DNA of 13,658 nt from Syntrophomonadaceae bacterium (GTDB lineage Bacteria > Bacillota > Ch66 > Ch109): assembly GCA_012512295.1 (NCBI GenBank), contig JAAZDI010000025.1:1-13658 (forward strand), in the 5' to 3' direction. Positions 13,607-13,658 of the stretch are shown piece by piece. The stretch's first letter is position 1. Every line of letters starts with the position of its first letter. The position numbers were made by a program, and so were the translations under genes. The notes under the pieces are model-generated. The model worked only from the letters and a program-made list of their open reading frames with translations, ran no database searches and had not been told where the DNA came from.

Positions 13607-13658
13607 TTAAAACTGCAGTCCAGCTTCCCGTGCCGCATCGGCCAAAGCTGCGACTCGA
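13607..13658 (-). CDS. rplR: 50S ribosomal protein L18, C-terminal end (partial)
   Basis: The last 16 codons and a TAA stop are visible, reading RVAALADAAREAGLQF. This matches the C-terminal helix and terminal phenylalanine of L18 (RV-ALAEAAREAGLEF in typical members). L18 binds 5S rRNA. The rest of the gene lies outside the window. Its position directly upstream of rpsE is the expected spc operon order, which raises confidence despite the short fragment. Confidence 0.9.
   Translation of the reverse strand, partial: RVAALADAAREAGLQF

Noticed and set aside
13179..13610. 143-codon plus-strand open frame opposite rpsE
   Set aside because: It lies wholly antisense to rpsE, rich in Pro/Thr/Ser as expected of a complement of S5 codons, with no start signal.
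1..13658. CRISPR arrays, tRNA or rRNA genes, origins
   Set aside because: No spaced direct-repeat array, tRNA-like cloverleaf or rRNA stretch was seen; the window is almost fully occupied by protein genes.

Overview
This window is a stretch of a Gram-positive (Firmicutes) chromosome. It carries the distal half of the spc ribosomal-protein operon, the alpha operon, and the genes that usually follow them. Every gene lies on the minus strand, so transcription runs from high to low coordinates. A spore-cortex amidase gene (cwlD), an ECF transporter module between rplQ and truA, zinc-ribbon forms of S4, L36 and adenylate kinase, and a KOW/L14e-like gene between map and infA point to an endospore-forming member of the Clostridia. 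The KOW gene in that position resembles Desulfotomaculum/Pelotomaculum-type Peptococcaceae. I cannot fix the genus.

Layout in transcription order: rplR (3' end only), rpsE, rpmD, rplO, secY, adk, map, KOW/L14e-like gene, infA, rpmJ, rpsM, rpsK, rpsD, rpoA, rplQ. These are tightly packed, with gaps of about 10-100 nt, and secY starts at the base after the rplO stop. A large two-tier hairpin follows rplQ. Next come ecfA1, ecfA2 and ecfT (energy-coupling module for vitamin or metal uptake) and truA (tRNA pseudouridine synthase). Downstream of truA is a short, decayed second copy of the truA 3' end. A perfect-consensus sigma-A promoter and a structured leader of about 135 nt then precede rplM-rpsI, which ends in a clear Rho-independent terminator. 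cwlD follows as a separate unit.

The genes form the translation and secretion core: ribosomal proteins of both subunits, initiation factor IF-1, methionine aminopeptidase, adenylate kinase, the SecY channel and the RNA polymerase alpha subunit. All ribosomal and core genes look intact.

The non-routine signals are at the low-coordinate end and in the truA-rplM gap. The left end of an IS66-type insertion sequence sits inside the 3' end of cwlD and supplies its last 16 codons and stop; the first 13 codons of the element's tnpA-like gene run off the window. The truA-rplM gap holds the truA remnant and the rplM leader, which can form an H-type pseudoknot. I saw no wholly new system. The KOW/L14e-like protein is the least characterised gene.
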